A stretch of DNA of 36,384 nt from Saccoglossus kowalevskii (GCF_000003605.2 NW_003122411.1:535007-571390); one strand, 5' to 3'; numbered from the stretch's first letter, positions 24,101 to 34,711 are shown. Numbers and translations: made by a program. The notes: generated by a model from the sequence alone, not told the origin.

Positions 24101-27100
24101 TAAGTGTGACACACATGCATAAAGAAGAAGATAACACACTTTTGTTCTCTGACAAAAACAGTCAGAAAAATGATACAAGAAAGGACAATTCCGAAATTAT
24201 AACAGATCCAGTCAGTGGAATAAAACCACCAAAACATGAAGAAAGCCATGAGAGTTTAACTTTGAGAAGGAAAGAGAAAAAGACAAAAAACAATTAGAAG
24301 AACTTGAAATGGAACAACCAGTATATCTCAATGAGGTTACATCGGCAATACCAGACAAGAAAAAATTTACCGACATACCAGCATGCATAACCAATACTAC
24401 TAAAGTTGATGTGAGTCAGCTGCACGAAGAAAAAGATGACACTCATTTATGGTCTGATAAAAACGAGCAGAAAAACGAAAAAGTCGTAGGAAAAGACAAT
24501 TCCGAAATTATAACAGATTCAATCAATGAAATAAAACCATTGAAAATGGAAGAAATCCATGAGAAGAAATCCAAGTCTAAACCGGAAAAGAAAAAGGAAA
24601 AAGACAAGAAAAAATTAGGAAAGAAACAAAAACAATCACCAGTATCAAAGAAAAATAAACCAAAATTCTTTAGAAAGAAAGATAAAAGTGCTAGGAAAAT
24701 GTCGAAGAGTTCGAAAACAGATGATATGACAGACAGTTCTAGTGATGAACAACTACCAGAATCTATTCACTTAGATTCTAATGTTAAAATACAACCTATG
24801 AAGACAATGACTTCGACAAATGACAAAAAGAAAGAAATTAAAGTAGAATCATCGCAAACAAAAGAGAAAACACATCCGGATGCCAAAGTCATTGAACAAG
24901 GTGAGAAACAAATTGAACAGCCAATCAAAATGCTCACGACAGACAAGCATATGGAAGTGGCAGTTACGGGAAACAAGTCAGAAATGGTGTCTGACCCAGA
25001 ACTCAAGGAGAAGCCAATAAGCATATCGCATCAAAATGAGAGCATACATCAGAAAGAAGAGATCAAAAATGAAAAAGACAAGCATGACAAACTACAGACT
25101 GAGGTTCCTCAAAACCAGGAAACAGAATCCACATACATGGACCAAACAATTAGATTACTTTTGAATTTGAATGGAAATGAGGAGGAAAAGCTTGCAGAAG
25201 ATATAAAGGGTGACGGTGAAAACAAAAAATCAAATAAAACACCAGCATGCATCTCAGATGTGACTAGCGCAGATGTGACGCAGGTGGACAAAGAAGAAGA
25301 TGACGCTCTTTTGTGCTCTAGCAAAAACGAGCAAAAACGTGAAACAGATACAACAAAGGACAATTCCAAAATTATAACAGATTCCGGAATACACACATTG
25401 AAACTAGAAGAAAACAAAGAGAAGTCTAGCCCCGACAAGAAGAAGAAAAAAGACAAGAAAAAATTAGAAAAGAAACAAAAACAACCAGTAACAACGCCGG
25501 ACAAGAAAAATAAACGAACGTTCTTTAAAACGAAAGATAAGAGCAGTAGAAAAATGTCGAAGGGCTCTAAAACAGATGACATGACAGACAGTTCTGACGA
25601 TGAACACCTATCAGAGACTAGTGACCTGGAACATAGCATTAAAAAACAGCTTCCAAAGATAACAACTCCGAAAAATGAGAAGAAGAAAGACAAAATTACA
25701 AAGAACAAAGAAAAAAAGAAGGACAAAAAACAGAAAGGTTCTATAAAATCACTGGACATCTCACCAGAAAAGGCAGCGTCCACAGTTGGTTCCCATGAGT
25801 TGCTGGGTGAGAACATCGAAATGTCAGAGAAACAAGATGATTTTAAAAAGAAAGGGGTGAAAAATAAAAATAAGAAAGAGAAAAAGGACAAAAAAGAGAA
25901 GAAAAGTAAACTAAAATTACTTGAAATCTCTGAAGTGTTATCATCAGAAACTCCGCCGGGGTCCGCATTCAGTTCTCTTGAATCCCTGGATGAGGAAAAT
26001 GACAAGAAGAAAAAGATGAAAAATAAAGATAAGAAAGAGAAAAAGGCCAAAAAAGAGAGAAAGGGGTCACTGAGAATTTCTAAGGTGCTGTCATCAGAAA
26101 CTTCACCAGGGTCCGTGATCAGTTCTCGTGAATCACTGGATGACCAAAATGACAAGAAGAAAAAGGTAAAAAATAAAGACAAGAAAGAGAAAAAGGACAA
26201 AAAGGAGAGAAAAGGTTCACTGAGAATCTCCAAAATACTGTCATCGGAAACTCCACCAGGGTCTGTGACCAGTTCCCGTGAATCACTGGATGACCAAAAT
26301 GAAAAGAAGAAAAAGGGAAAAAATAAAGATAAGAAAGAGAAAAAGGACAAAAAGGGCAAAAAGGAGAAAAAAGGTTCACTGAATATTTCCGAAGTGTTGT
26401 CATCGGAAACTCCACCTGGGTCCACAATAAGCTCCCTTGAATCGCTGGATGACCGAAATAACAAAAAAGAGAAGAAGAAAAAATCAAAACATCCAAATAA
26501 GAAAGATAAAAAAGAAAAAAAAGAGAAGAGAGGTTCACTGAGTATCCCCGAATTGCTATCATCGGAAACTCCGCCTGGGTCTGCATTCAGTTCCACTGAG
26601 TCGTTGGATGAGCAAAATAAGAAAAAAGAGAAAAAGAAAGTCAAAAATAAAAATAAGAAGGAAAAAGAGAAAAAGAAAGCCAAAAAGGAGAAACATTCAT
26701 TAAAATCGAAGGAACCATCAAAAAATATTTCGCCGCACGAAAGCCTGGAAAAGACACACACCGCCGTCACAGTCTCCACTAAGTCCCTTCAAGCAGCTGA
26801 AAGTTCACAGTCGATACACAGTGATTTTACTTGGACCGAATCGGAAGAGGACAACAAAACAAATTTAAAAGATAGCACGAAATATAAGAAAAGAAATAGA
26901 AAATCAGGGAAAATATCATATCGTCCACCAAACAAATTCCGGCGATCTGGTAGTTTTAGTGGGGTTTCTAGAGGTTTGGGTTTCACAGTGGCCGATGGGT
27001 ACACCAGATACGAAGGTAGTTTGACTTGTGCTTACGGGAGCGATCCACTAATACAAAGGCATACTAAGAATTCTCCAAACTGGACAAGAAAAACGATGAA

Positions 27101-28903
27101 ACCAAGTAGGAGAACGGAGGATAAATTATCTCGCATTTTAGCCACGAGATTAACAAATAACCACAGCGACTTTGATGTTATCGGCGACAACCAAGAACGG
27201 TTGGAAAATAAGAGAATGATTGGTTCAGAAAGTGAGTTACCGGTGTGCGTTGCAAATAATAATGAACAGGAAATCGGAAACAAAGAAGTTCACTCTAATG
27301 TATTGTTAAAGCAATGCATAGGCGCCAATGACAGCATCACTAAACAGGAAGTCATGTTTGAAACGCCCACCACGGAAGACAGTAATATTTTTCATTGCAG
27401 CGCCGCCAACGCCGAAAATGGCAACAAACAATTACCTGAGGTACTACACAAAACTAGTGTGCAAGACCGAAGTTACGCTGCACAAAAACATCAAAAGGAA
27501 TCTCAACAAATCTCTGATATTGTTGCGGAAGTACCGAAGGACGAATTTTCGTCAGAGGTATTGAACATGTGGAAGTCCATCGAAGAGAAAAGCGAGCTCG
27601 AGGAAGGGCGGGCGAAGTCGGTTGAAAGTGAACACAATAAGGAGCAACCCATAAAAGTCGTGAGTAATCCTGTTGCGTCGGTCCCCGATTTACATATTAC
27701 GAAACCGGGGGTGGAAGCAGACGATCACACACTAACACGTCCACTATCATTAAAACCGAGCAAACTAGTTCAGCGCCGGCTGAAAACCCAAAACGCGTGT
27801 ATGTAAAACCGTCGCCACTCGTGCTCCCTCAACTGGACAAGTTGAACGAAGACGACTTGTTCACGAGCGTCACAGGGTTCGGCAGATCTCCGAGAGGTGT
27901 TATGCAGTACATGCCGTCTGTTAAAAAAATGCCCAGACGAAAATCGTATCTCTCCACGCACAAAAATGAAACTGAGGCGCCCGTTTCGGCAGTCAGCCAG
28001 TATAGCGATGTGTTTATCGAGTTCCCGTCATCGGGTGGATCGGCGACCTTTCACGTGACAGAAAATATTAATCCAGACAAATTTAGTTTCGAGCAATTAA
28101 CGCATCGAGGTCATCCGATAGACACGGAGTCGGAATACTCCATAACCGAATCGATGACTTTGGAATCGTTCGCCGATTCTGTCATATCTGCACCCCGCGA
28201 TGAATTGACTTCAGGTTCGCCGAGTTACGACAGTAGTTCTCCGCGTGATGTGGCATCCGTTAGCGACGGCAACCGAACGTCAGAATCGTTAACTAGCGGT
28301 GACGAAGGATCGACAACGGGTGCTTCGCAGTCTAGCTTCAACGCCAGTGAATCAACTGTCACCGAATCGCCTACACGCGCCAGAAACAACGGCAACACTA
28401 CGGTCGAATCGTCGATCACTGGGCTCGCTAATTCTGAATTCGCCAACACCCGGGATGACATCATCGCCGTGTACAAGGAAATTACTGACATCATGCGGAA
28501 GGCGACAAGAATCCTTGAGGATACGCTTAAGAAAGCCGAACAAACTGTCGAAAACGAGGGATACATCGAAATTTTACAAAAGCAGAAGCAGGCTGCGATA
28601 TTAATAAACGAAATGCTCGACTCCTCGCTGCTGACGCACAGTCACATGAGTCTACAGGACTTCAAGGGAATCTTGAAACTCACGCTAATAGCGACCAAAG
28701 TGTTAACGGAAGATTGGGGCGATTTGTCGGCCACTGAAACTGGCAGCTCACAAGCTTACATGGAACTCGTACAACTTCTACTCGTTGCCACGGAAACAAT
28801 GCAATCAAGTTTAGATACTTGTAAGAAACGCGAGAATTCGCAGCCAACATTGGCACGTTGTAATTCCTCGGACACGCAAAGATCGGGATGGTCTACATCA
28901 TGA
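21121..28903 (+). CDS. Giant repetitive YGKT-signature protein (paralogue 2), about 2,594 aa in one exon, interrupted by two one-base frame breaks
   Basis: Three abutting frames, 21121-24297, 24309-27806 (open from 24252) and 27797-28903, read as one gene: the span plus two missing bases is exactly 2595 codons. The ATG has A at -3 and G at +4. Residues 29-45 carry KDFFGKFVYGKTTYNRR, matching the protein at 13174; KTKEFI follows. Then come four long repeats (about 21.7-25.7 kb), anchored by SDVQI(I/M)xxGEKQIExSIK and KTDDMTDSSDDEQ. Next are five tandem 50-53-aa repeats containing LSSETPPGSxxSSxESLD (25.85-26.6 kb). A non-repetitive island follows (KISYRPPNKFRRSGSFSG; YEGSLTCAYGSDPL), then a Ser/Thr-rich segment and a probably helical C-terminus (from about 28440: DDIIAVYKEITDIMRKATRI). 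No catalytic, signal or membrane motif is recognised. It is probably a largely disordered, phosphorylated scaffold or structural protein. The breaks look like sequence errors rather than pseudogene decay, because the frame stays open for kilobases on either side. Confidence 0.85.
21700..25700 (+). repeat. Four degenerate long tandem repeats inside the giant gene (0.9-1.2 kb each)
   Basis: The SDVQI/PDAKV anchor recurs at 21706, 22585, 23782 and 24875 (spacing 879, 1197 and 1093 bases). A second anchor, (K/M)(G/S)S(K/E)TD(D/E)MTD, recurs near 22410, 23615, 24700 and 25557. Shared phrases in each unit include LxEQPxSIxHxNE, LQTE(I/V)PQ, PACISDxT, LLFSDKNxQK and RKDNSEII. Some phrases occur twice within a unit, so the array also grew by partial duplication. 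Confidence 0.85.
25849..26720 (+). repeat. Five in-frame 150/159-bp tandem repeats (KK-rich block plus LSSETPPGS block)
   Basis: The SSETPPGS motif (SSETSPGS in copy 2) starts at 25941, 26091, 26241, 26400 and 26559, giving periods of 150, 150, 159 and 159 bases. Each unit is a Lys/Glu/Asp block followed by a serine-rich (I/L)SxxLSSETPPGSxxSSxESLDxxN block. A decayed sixth unit with the Lys block only runs to about 26720. Every length change is a multiple of three. Confidence 0.92.
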
Positions 28904-29950
28904 ATGAGTTTTCAAAACAGTTCAGAGGTTACCAAACTTTTGAACTTTTCGTGACATAAAACATGACTAATACCAGACAGCAGTAATTATGATTGAGGGC
29001 GCTTTAGTTTATCCTCAGCATGGGCAGTCGAATGATTTATTAGAAAGAGCAATAGTAACTGGTATTTTAAAAATTGTTTTGTTTCAATTTATTCATATGT
29101 AAATCTTGATTACAGCACTTGATGATAAGAAAGTGAATCATAAGTAAGCGACAACCAACAAGTACTGCTATTACTGTGATAATTTTAGAGAAGAGCGTTT
29201 ACAAACTTAAAAAAGCATGTAGTTATGTAGTTATATTTAGTAATGGTTGTTAGTTGCATAGAATTGAAACGATGGTTTATTTGTGAACTCAGAAATAATA
29301 ATTTGTGTTTATGATTCAAAAAAGAACAAAACTTACTAATTTGAGTTTAGAAATCACACATCTAACCAGACTCGACTGGTTCCTCTGCCTGAAGCGAATG
29401 GGGCAATGCATTCTGGACGTTTCACTACAAGCTCCCAGTCTTATGTTACACACTAACATATAGCATTACGTAAGTTTGTCTGAAAAGCTCTGAGGCGGTG
29501 AAAAGATACGACTCGACTGCACACTTTATCAGTCATTCGGTGACCACGTAAAAATACAACGAGTTTTCGTTCAACGTCACTGCCATTCCGTGGCCAACGT
29601 TTCAATGCGATTAGTAGCCTAGAATATTAATTTTTAAACGCCGAGCAAACACATAACGCTCCCAGATGAAAGAGACCCACAAATGTAGAAGAACGCAATT
29701 ACATTTTTTTATATTGCTTTCTGTTCTCTAAATATTCAACTCACCATCTGTATGATGCAGTCTATAAACCTGACTCTCCTGCAAAAGATTATGAAAAAAG
29801 AATGGAAAGTGGAATAAAAAAATTGCATTCTTCTACATATTTCTTCTGCATTTTGTGTTGAGATTTTTTATTCTTCTGTGCGTTATTTTGTTTGCCCGGA
29901 CTTCCCCATTTAAATAAACTAGTTGATGTTAAAATAGAGTTGACAAAACA
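28904..29950 (+). other. 3' UTR of the giant gene
   Basis: AT-rich sequence after the stop. AATAAA signals lie at 29813-29818 and 29913-29918, about 0.9-1.0 kb downstream. No coding potential is seen. Confidence 0.45.
29813..29818 (+). terminator. Candidate polyadenylation signal of the giant gene
   Basis: AATAAA in the context TGGAATAAAAAA. A second copy lies 100 bases further on. Confidence 0.35.
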
Positions 29951-30272
29951 ACACGTTTACTTATGATGTTGTAAACTTTCGTACTTTAAAAACATTTAAC
30001 AGGACACTGCCGTGATAACTGTGAGCACTGTGCACTGTTCATTGGACCGTATTGCAGTTTTGATATGACAGCAAGGGGTACTAGTCACTACAATCTGACC
30101 ATGATGCGACCTAATTTGCATGTTAGGCATACAGACGAAAACATACATTTGGTAACATTGATGTTTGATAATGTAATGTTGATGACCCAATTAGATTATT
30201 TCTCAAAACTAAAAACGTAACTTTTCAGCACACGCAACAGTATTTGTCACATGAAACATTAAGTACATGGAT

Positions 30273-30673
30273 ACGCATGCGCAGCGATTGTTATCGTACG
30301 TACCAAAACAAATATACACATGCATATTAGAAAATATTCTGTGTACTGAAAACTATTTAGTTCATGATAAATTAAAGTGGGAGAGTCGTCACCTGCGCAT
30401 GCGTCAGATGGCCTTAGCGTGTCACTGTTTACAAACAAGCGTCTACACATGAGCTTTGCATTTTTATCGTGTGTTGTTATCGTCACGTCGCTTGGGATTC
30501 AATTCCTGCGCGTGCGCAGGTGACGACCCTCCCGCTTTAAGTAAATTCATCAACATGCATTATCAAACAGCAATTTAAAATTTGTTTTAAATTGTTGCCT
30601 AGCAACGTTCCTCTTTAATTTATAACTGGTTGCTATGTGTACATTCTCGGGCATGCGCAGTTATCATGGAAAC
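30273..30673. promoter_or_regulatory. Cluster of four NRF1-like sites and an X-box
   Basis: NRF1-like cores (GCATGCGC, GCGTGCGC or their complements) lie at 30273-30284, 30394-30405, 30506-30519 and 30649-30660. GTTATCATGGAAAC (30660-30673) fits the RFX X-box consensus at every position. The second and third NRF1-like sites are inside the two arms of a 32-bp inverted repeat. This looks like a promoter or enhancer, but no coding start is visible on either side within several hundred bases. Confidence 0.4.
30372..30540. repeat. 32-bp inverted repeat, arms 30372-30403 and 30509-30540
   Basis: The left arm (TTAAAGTGGGAGAGTCGTCA...) and the reverse complement of the right arm agree at 29 of 32 positions. 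The arms are separated by about 105 bases. This may be a small foldback element or a palindromic regulatory unit. Confidence 0.7.
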
Positions 30674-30699
30674 AGTCTACTTTTAAGATAGAGATGCAG

Positions 30700-33600
30700 T
30701 TTACCTGACAGGTATTTTAATTAGTTAATTAGGAAACCAAGATGACCTTCCTTGTTCACAAAACTATATATTTTCGGAAAGTTTATTGTATGAGTTTTAA
30801 AATTTTGTTCCATGAACACTGGTTTGAATTATGTACAAAAATGTGTTTTTTTTGGTCAAAAGTGATTAAAAAAATTAGCTTCTAAACCATGCTTCTGTTT
30901 TCTGTCAAAATTGGTTTATGGGTACATCTGTTTACTATGAAGAAAGTGCAGTCTTGAAAACTGTCTCAAATTTCACTACTTTAAGTTTATGCATAAAATA
31001 ACATCTATGCTAAGTTGTCTGTACGATTGTTGTAACACTGTTCAACTAAAAACAATGCCCCGACGGCGTTTTGAAGATAAACACATTGTCAATCATTTGT
31101 GAAAATTTCAAAACAAAAGGTCAAAGCGTCTAGGAGCTATTTTTTTTAAAGTTCTGGGATGTGCACTAAAAAGAAGCTGAGAATTGCTAATTTGCATAAC
31201 AATTTACTCAGTAAGAAGTTTGCTAATGCTCATAATTAAAATGGCTGTAACAGTTCCAAATTTAAATGCATTATCGTTTTGTTAAAAGTTAAATATAGTG
31301 CATAATATGGAGATCTCGTCATTTCTTTTTTTCACCATGTTTCTTTTTTAACAGTCTATAGCCAAGACTGTTTGAATAATAAAAAGCAAAAAAAAACAAT
31401 TTCACTCCCAAGTGCCCACGAACCTGCATCTCTACCTTAAATGATCTATCTCTTTGACAAAGTTACGAGGTTTTCTCATTCAAATTATTGTGTAAATATT
31501 GCATATAAACAGAAAAGGGCAAAACTTGTACATTGTATATAAAAGAAGATGAATTATGTGACAGTGCGAATAGGTCGTGTGTTGAAGGTCTCATTAAAAT
31601 CACACGAGAAAGCGCGAGACAAACAATAACATAGTATAAAATGAAATACCAACTCAGAAACAAAAATGCCTATCCGCATTAATATAAATGATATGCAAAT
31701 CCTAATCAGTGTGCCCAAATACAGGGGTATTATCAAACTCCTGGATGTAGCATAATTCCAATTTCGGAGGTAATTTCAATCAGATACTTCTACTGTAAAC
31801 TCGGATTTCAATGAGATTTTCGTACGTATGGAATGCCCTGATTGTGATTGGATAAACGACGTTGGGACGAGTTCAAATGTAACGATTCAGCAGCAAAAAG
31901 TACTATATACGCTACTTTGGCAGTAGAATGTTCTATGAATGGCCCTAAAGGTCACACATCCTGGTTCTTTCGTGCATTATAACACCAATAATCTTTGTTA
32001 TTATAAATTTGTAATATATATTTGTTTTTTAATTCAATTGTTTTTGGGAGGAAATAACGGAGAAATTCACATAGATGGAGATTTTTTACCTCCTAAATAT
32101 ACCAGGATATGTGACGTGTTGGAGGTTACTGTCTATAACCTAATATTCCTACAAAGGTTTATCTTGGATATAATCTTTGGTACTACATCAAAACTAATAT
32201 CGAGAATAAATGTATTTTTTAATAATTGAATGATATATCATGGAATAAATATATTAATAAGCTCATGTTACGTTTCATCTTGTGCTATAAGACAAATATA
32301 ATAATTATAGACAAATATTAAAAATGAACGCGATTCCAGCCTCGACCCAAAGCCGAGTGAAATTCGCTTTTATCATGATGCAGTGGATATTTCTGACTTG
32401 CATTGCGTCCCAAGCCTCGCTTTCAGGCCCACTTGGAGACTTGAAACACAAATAGTCAGCAATGGTCGAGGCATGATAAAGATGATTCGATTTATCCTCA
32501 GGCCGATCTTCGACAGAGGAATATTGCTTCCGAATACCCTTACTTAATCAAAATCGCCTATCATCAAATGTGGACAGCACATTATTAAGCATGGAAATGT
32601 CCTCCAAAATATTTCGCGTTTGTCGAATCCCACGCGATGTTTGACGCCACTACGACGCTATGACCTTTGTTTGTCCTGTTTTTACGTTCGATTTCACGCA
32701 TAACGCGTGATTCTCGCAATGAACGGAAAATGGTCTATTCGAAAATACTTATTTTATGCTAATGAGTTATAATGCTGCAGTAATACGCCTTGTCTCTTTC
32801 CCGTGCTCCAATCAGGGAGTAGCTGTGGCTCCATAGCTTTTCGTTTGTCGGTCTTTAGCCTTTGTGATGGTATTTTGATATTTTTTGGACATCAGGATTT
32901 GTTATCAACACACACAGCTATGATTCCTCTCACAGACGTGCGACGCCAAATTGCATCGCAAATAAAAGTAAACAAAAGCGGAAAATTGTCTTGCACCACA
33001 CCATCGAAACTAACGCCAATCAACATTATGTTTATTTAATTCTCCCCAAAGCCAAGACCGTGACAAAAAAACATTAGTTTGATGTTCTTGTTCCCGGGAT
33101 TTAGTGCTCCAGACCACGCGCGGCGTAACTCCGGTGGCAGCCATTCTCTTCAGATCAAAAGAGGACAATATAACGTCACTGATGAAGCTATTCCCGATAA
33201 CTTGTGGATACTCCCGCGTAAAGCGAACATGTCGTATACGTCAGATGCATGCGTATACTGCCCACATTTTTTGAGAGAAATGTACAAATAAATGTCTTTC
33301 CATGCATGTAGGATGCAGGAAAAAATCAACAACAGCAGTAAATACCAAGAAGTCAATAGCAACAGACGACCATTTCTTGGAGTTTTCAGCTGTTCCACTT
33401 TCCGAGGAAAGTTCTGATACAGTGGCGTCATTTGGCCAAGTAATTTTGTTCTCGTTCGACCTCAATAAAACGGTTGTCACTAGAGTTACGTATGGTTTAG
33501 CGAGCTAAATTCCTGTAAAAACAACTTCAAACAGACATTTTTTGTCACGGTTTTAGCGCAGGTGAATGTTTACTATCGATTGATGATAGTTTCGGTGGCG

Positions 33601-34200
33601 TGATATATGGAAGGGTGTACTTTTATCGACTGTTATTTGCGATGTTATTTGGCGTCATACGTTTGGGTTACAAAAATCTATGGGAAGAACCATAGCTCTT
33701 CTGTGTCGATAAAAATCCTGAAAATAATAAGTTTAAATAGACAAAATATATCAACAATCACCAAAAATACCATAAACAAATTAACTTACTTATTTCAGTA
33801 ACCAAATAACAAATAATTAACGTTTCGCGTGTAAATCGTGATTAGTTTTTTCTGATCTGCACATGGGGTCGATAACAAAATGAGTTGCGTAACAAACGAA
33901 CGCTATGGCCCCACGAGAACCAAAATCTCACAAAATTATCTTCTTACCGCACACCTGTACGATAACTACCACTAACTACCCAGTATGCTTGTGTTTACGC
34001 CCCATGAAGTTCGTTGGAATTACACCGTACACACGATTCCTAGCCGGTCTGTTTTCGTGTCAATATGTAAATTAAGAATTCTTTCATTCACTCATCAAAG
34101 ATATTTGAATATCAAAATTAACATATTGTACCCCAGGTGTGCCTTCTCCCGCAAGCAGGGCACGCTGACTGATTTCAAAGGCAAGGTCAAAATCAAATAG
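30700..34200. other. Non-coding interval upstream of the subtilase gene
   Basis: No protein-coding gene could be supported. It contains copy 2 of a dispersed repeat (32818-32876). At its end a possible 5'-UTR exon stops at a strong donor, AATAG|GTGAGT (34201). The short frames, such as 31939-32229 and 33985-34200, lack recognisable features. Confidence 0.45.
32818..32876 (+). repeat. Dispersed repeat, copy 2
   Basis: Ungapped partner of 5957-6015; see that entry. Confidence 0.65.
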
Positions 34201-34617
34201 GTGAGTGTAAGAAGCGATCATCGCAAATGAATTGTATCATCTCCGGGGATTAACGTGATAATGACCTTGTTTACGCTGTTCGATTTGTATCGGAATGCGG
34301 ACTCGGACCATGTTGACAATTATGTAATTCGTCGAGCCAACACAGTTTTGGTGGACACTTATCAAAGGTCTGGCATATACACACATCGTTTTAGATCTTG
34401 CGTATATGGCGCTCTTTAGCTGAAATGAAACTTCAGTGTCAGAGTCTTGTTATCATATCAGGTGCCTTTTCAATGGAGTTGTAATTTTTCATGAAGATTA
34501 GACGCATTTTGATTGCAAATTTTTCGATTCACGAAATTTGATGTGATCATAACGATATCAGCAGCAACCATACTCATGAATGATCAATCCTCTGCAACTT
34601 TCGTCTTTTATTTACAG
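34201..34617 (+). other. Probable 5'-UTR intron of the subtilase gene
   Basis: A strong donor (AATAG|GTGAGTG at 34201) and a strong acceptor (TTTATTTACAG ending at 34617) enclose 417 bases of AT-rich DNA. The exon that follows contains the signal-peptide start codon. Confidence 0.45.
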
Positions 34618-34630
34618 GATAGTCTGTAGT

Positions 34631-34661
34631 CGCGGCCCAGATCGCGGCCCAGATCGCGGCC
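34631..34661 (+). repeat. 12-bp tandem repeat in the subtilase 5' UTR
   Basis: CGCGGCCCAGAT is present twice perfectly and then as its first seven bases. It is very GC-rich within an AT-rich region and lies 50-80 bases before the start codon. Confidence 0.85.
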
Positions 34662-34711
34662 TGCTCGGAACATTAACACTGTAACCACAACGTATGCGCT
34701 ATTGATTAGCG

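Noticed and set aside
25109-26779. 556-codon minus-strand open frame rich in Ser and Phe
   Set aside because: It is the antisense shadow of the Lys/Glu repeat region: AAG, AAA and GAA codons read backwards give Phe, Leu and Ser without stops. It has no independent motif.
24309-27806. A separate gene starting at the ATG at 24309
   Set aside because: The frame is already open from 24252, its residues match the sister repeats there, and no promoter or splice acceptor separates it from the preceding frame.
27753-27806. Programmed -1 frameshift at break 2
   Set aside because: No X-XXY-YYZ heptamer lies in the zero frame in the overlap. The AAAACCC string is in the wrong arrangement.
21121-28903. 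Giant gene as a pseudogene
   Set aside because: Only two one-base lesions in 7.8 kb, with frames open for kilobases on either side and repeat changes all in codon steps. That is unlike neutral decay.
30598-30610. Second X-box at GTTGCCTAGCAAC
   Set aside because: Palindromic and similar, but one base short of the 14-bp RFX spacing.
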